Assembly: GCA_001785175.1 (NCBI GenBank)
Contig: MFSY01000127.1
Coordinates: 15,409 to 29,567 of the forward strand
Source of the DNA: Candidatus Muproteobacteria bacterium RIFCSPHIGHO2_01_FULL_65_16
GTDB lineage: Bacteria > Pseudomonadota > Gammaproteobacteria > Acidiferrobacterales > Sulfurifustaceae
Direction: 5' to 3'
DNA: 14,159 nucleotides
Shown here: in pieces, positions 12,087 to 14,159 of the stretch
How positions within the stretch are numbered: position 1 is the stretch's first letter
Layout: every line of letters begins with the position of its first letter
Notes under the pieces: model-generated
What the model was told of the DNA's origin: nothing
The model's input: the letters and a program-made list of their open reading frames with translations, nothing else
Database searches by the model: none
Translations under genes and position numbers: made by a program

Positions 12087-13226
12087 ATGGAACTATCTCT
12101 TAAGGAACGGTTGTCCGGCTGGTTGAAAACCGCGGTCGAGCGCGCGCCGGCGCTCGCCAGCCTCGAGCCCCACCTGGAGGAGGTGGATGCGGATTTCCTG
12201 CCGAATTTCTGCCACGGCTGGGTGGTGTTCAACGTCGCGGTCATCGCCGAGATGCTGGCCCTGGTCATCGCGCTGGTCATGCCGCGCAGCGTCCTCTCCC
12301 CCACCCTGGCCCAGGACCTGCTGCTGATCTCGGTCTACGTCCAGTGGATCGCCCTCACCGGCACCGCGGTGTTGTGCCTCGCGCGCGGCCGGCTCAACCG
12401 GCTGCCGAACCTGCGCGCCCTCGGCACGGCCTATCTGGTGCTGCTCGCCGTCACCATCGCCGTCGCCGAGGCCGCCGTGTGGTTGCTGTGGCTGACCGGC
12501 CGCATCTCGACCCCGCGGCCGGTATGGCACGGCGATCTGCACATCCTGAGCCTCACCATCAGCGCCATCATCAACGGCCTGCTGCTGCGCTATTTCCTGG
12601 CCAAGCACGAGCTCAAGCGGCGCACCCTGTCGGAGGCGCGCGCCAAGCTCCAGGCCCTGCAGTCGCGCATCCGGCCGCATTTCGTGTTCAACAGCCTGAA
12701 CATCATCGCCAGCCTCACGCGCAGCGCGCCGGCCAAGGCCGAGACCGCGATCGAGAACATGGCCGATCTCTTCCGCATGATGCTGGCCGAGGACGAGACG
12801 CTGGTGCCGGTGAAGAACGAGGTTGACGTGGCCAAGAAATACCTCGCGCTCGAAAACCTGCGCCTCGACAGCCGCCTCCAGGTCGAGTGGGACATCGGCA
12901 CGTTCCCGCGCAAGGCGGTCATGCCGGTGCTGACGCTCCAGCCGCTGCTGGAGAACGCCATCCAGCACGGGATCGAGCCGCTGCCCGCGGGCGGCGCGGT
13001 GAGCGTCAGGCTGTGGGAGGAAAACGACAAGATTCATATTCGCGTGGTCAACCCGCTCCCGGCGAAAAAACCGAAGCGCGCGGAGGCCGCGCCGAGCAGG
13101 ACCCTGGAAAACATGCGCAGCCGTTTCCAGAGCTACTACGGCGACGCGGCGACGCTGGACGCCGCCGAGAACGACGGGCGCTTCACCGTCACCGTCACCC
13201 TGCCGACACGTGGAGGAGAATCATGA
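12087..13226 (+). CDS. Second AlgZ-type LytS-family histidine kinase in tandem
   Basis: 379 residues with the same plan as the preceding gene. An extra ~35-residue N-terminus precedes FLPNFCHGWVVFNVAVIAEMLALVIAL, four hydrophobic segments (about 46-66, 74-98, 112-137, 153-171) and a linker AKLQALQSR. SRIRPHFVFNSLNIIASL carries His198 and LQPLLENAIQHGIEPLPAGG carries Asn290. The C-terminal ATPase end (SRTLENMRSRFQSYYGDAATLDA) again lacks a classic glycine-rich G box. DNA around the His box is highly similar to the first copy, suggesting duplication followed by divergence of the sensing part. The stop overlaps the response-regulator start (ATGA, 13223-13226), so this copy is translationally coupled to algR and may be its main partner. 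Confidence 0.9.
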   Translation: MELSLKERLSGWLKTAVERAPALASLEPHLEEVDADFLPNFCHGWVVFNVAVIAEMLALVIALVMPRSVLSPTLAQDLLLISVYVQWIALTGTAVLCLARGRLNRLPNLRALGTAYLVLLAVTIAVAEAAVWLLWLTGRISTPRPVWHGDLHILSLTISAIINGLLLRYFLAKHELKRRTLSEARAKLQALQSRIRPHFVFNSLNIIASLTRSAPAKAETAIENMADLFRMMLAEDETLVPVKNEVDVAKKYLALENLRLDSRLQVEWDIGTFPRKAVMPVLTLQPLLENAIQHGIEPLPAGGAVSVRLWEENDKIHIRVVNPLPAKKPKRAEAAPSRTLENMRSRFQSYYGDAATLDAAENDGRFTVTVTLPTRGGES

Positions 13227-13963
13227 GAATACTGATCGTTGACGACGAAAAATTGGCGCGCGACCGCCTGCGCGAGCTGTTGTCGGATATCGGCGGGTGC
13301 ACGGTCGTGGGCGAGGCCATGAACGGCGCCGAGGCGGTGGAAAGAACAGCCGAGCTCAACCCGGACGTGCTGCTGATGGACATCCGCATGCCGGGCATGG
13401 ACGGGCTCGAGGCCGCCATGCACCTGATGGGCATGGAAAACCCCCCGAGCGTGATCTTCACCACCGCCTACGACCAGCACGCCCTGGACGCGTTCGAGGT
13501 CAACGCGGTGGACTACCTGCTCAAACCCATCCGCAAGGACCGTCTGGCCAACGCGCTCACCAAGGCGCGCAAGCTCACCATGAAGCAACTGCAGGAGATC
13601 AGCCAGGCGCGCAAGGAGCCGCCGGCGCGCACGCACCTGAGCGTGCATCTGCGCGGAAACATCCGCCTGGTGCCGATACCGGACGTCATTTATTTCCTCG
13701 CCGACAGCAAATACGTCGTCGTGCGCACCGCTTCCGAAGAGCACCTGGTGGAGGATTCGCTGATCCATCTGGAGCAGGAATACGGCGGCCGCTTCCTGCG
13801 CGTCCACCGCAACGCCCTGGTGGCCACGGCCTTCATCAAGGGCATCGAAAAAAGTCCCGCCGGCACCTGGCAGGTGAACCTGAGGGGGACAGACAAAAAA
13901 CTCGAGGTCAGCCGCCGGCACACCGCCGGGGTGCGCCGCTGGGCGCGCAATCGGCCGATGTAA
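13223..13963 (+). CDS. algR: LytTR response regulator AlgR
   Basis: 246 residues. Receiver domain (1 to about 118): MRILIVDDEKLARDRLRELL with acidic Asp7/Asp8, phospho-acceptor Asp53 in LLMDIRMPGMDG, Thr80/81 and Lys101 in YLLKPIRKDRL. A linker (about 118-133) joins a LytTR DNA-binding domain (about 134-240) with LSVHLRGNIRLVPIPDVIYFLADSKYV, LVEDSLIHLEQEYG, FLRVHRNALVA and LEVSRRHTAGVRRW. LytTR proteins bind two ~9-bp sites as a dimer; AlgR is the Pseudomonas prototype for motility and exopolysaccharide control. GGAGGAG at 13212-13218 sits before ATG 13223, which overlaps the second kinase gene by 4 nt. Gene order kinase-algR-hemC equals Pseudomonas. Confidence 0.95.
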   Translation: MRILIVDDEKLARDRLRELLSDIGGCTVVGEAMNGAEAVERTAELNPDVLLMDIRMPGMDGLEAAMHLMGMENPPSVIFTTAYDQHALDAFEVNAVDYLLKPIRKDRLANALTKARKLTMKQLQEISQARKEPPARTHLSVHLRGNIRLVPIPDVIYFLADSKYVVVRTASEEHLVEDSLIHLEQEYGGRFLRVHRNALVATAFIKGIEKSPAGTWQVNLRGTDKKLEVSRRHTAGVRRWARNRPM

Positions 13964-13967
13964 AACA

Positions 13968-14041
13968 CGAGGACGGAGGACTGAGGACTAAGCAGGAGAT
14001 TTTCCCTGGTCTTTACTCAGTCCTCAGTCCTAAGTCCTCGG
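13968..14041. repeat. Inverted element of 10-bp GAGGACTGAG-type units (R3)
   Basis: The left arm (13968-13992) has units GAGGACGGAG, GACTGAG and GACTAAG. The right arm (14015-14041) has CTCAGTCCTCAGTCCTAAG then TCCTCGG, its near reverse complement. A 22-bp centre lies between them. It begins 5 bp after the algR stop and ends 12 bp before the TATAAT of the hemC promoter. It could fold into a long stem and help end the algR transcript. Confidence 0.75.
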
Positions 14042-14053
14042 AACTCGATGGGG

Positions 14054-14059
14054 TATAAT
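14054..14059 (+). promoter_or_regulatory. Probable -10 element of hemC
   Basis: Perfect TATAAT 37 bp before the GTG start. A -35 at 17 bp would fall at 14031-14036 (TAAGTC), inside the right arm of repeat R3, and is poor. Confidence 0.5.
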
Positions 14060-14096
14060 CGCGCCTCCGATCCACGCGTCCCGGACTGACCCGCCC

Positions 14097-14159
14097 GTGA
14101 ACACCCTGCGCCTAGGTACCCGTAAAAGCCAGCTCGCCTTGTGGCAGGCGGAGTACGTG
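14097..14159 (+). CDS. hemC: Hydroxymethylbilane synthase (porphobilinogen deaminase), N-terminus only
   Basis: Only 21 codons are present: GTG then NTLRLGTRKSQLALWQAEYV. The block LRxxTRKSxLALWQAxxV is the highly conserved N-terminus of HemC, which polymerises four porphobilinogen units into hydroxymethylbilane in haem synthesis. Position after algR matches Pseudomonas algR-hemC. The GTG start gives the expected N-terminal length; no strong Shine-Dalgarno sequence is seen. The rest of the gene, about 290 residues, lies outside the window. Confidence 0.92.
   Translation, partial: MNTLRLGTRKSQLALWQAEYV

Overview
The window is GC-rich, densely coding DNA and reads as the chromosome of a gammaproteobacterium. 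The main evidence is gene order: lysA with an LptM/LppL-type lipoprotein gene at the left end, and argH, algZ-type kinases, algR and hemC at the right end. Pseudomonas chromosomes have the same blocks (lppL-lysA and argH-algZ-algR-hemC). The accessory genes and repeats are not Pseudomonas-like. They fit an environmental, possibly sulfur-oxidising, gammaproteobacterium, but that last assignment is a guess.

Layout. Positions 1-1633 (minus strand) hold the 5' part of lysA (TTG start) and the small lipoprotein gene lptM. Two repeat elements that fold back on themselves lie between them. Positions 1684-3591 (minus) hold a saccharopine-dehydrogenase-like oxidoreductase and an outer-membrane beta-barrel protein with a strong terminator. 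Positions 3592-3892 are a divergent intergenic region with another repeat element. Positions 3893-4426 (plus) encode an unrecognised 177-residue protein. Positions 4565-7327 (plus) form an envelope-related cluster: an exported protein of 11-residue repeats, an ECF-like sigma factor that probably starts at CTG, a one-TM DUF3619-like partner, a small acidic protein and an exported DUF3106 protein. The last four genes overlap and must be one operon. Positions 7499-8972 (minus) hold a membrane diguanylate cyclase followed by a MazG-like pyrophosphohydrolase. Positions 9090-10475 (minus) are argH. The 550-bp argH/algZ gap carries a good candidate small RNA ending in a textbook terminator. Positions 11028-13963 (plus) hold two tandem AlgZ-type histidine kinases and one AlgR response regulator. 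hemC starts at 14097 and runs off the end.

The main unexplained structures are these. (1) Two copies of a five-hairpin element (1291-1461 and 7337-7499, opposite orientations) differ in sequence but keep every stem through paired changes. (2) Three intergenic elements built from ~10-bp tandem units at inverted ends share an architecture but not a sequence. (3) There is a candidate small RNA with a C-rich, anti-Shine-Dalgarno loop between argH and algZ. (4) The sigma-factor cluster is linked to a hendecad-repeat exported protein. (5) The kinase gene upstream of algR is duplicated.
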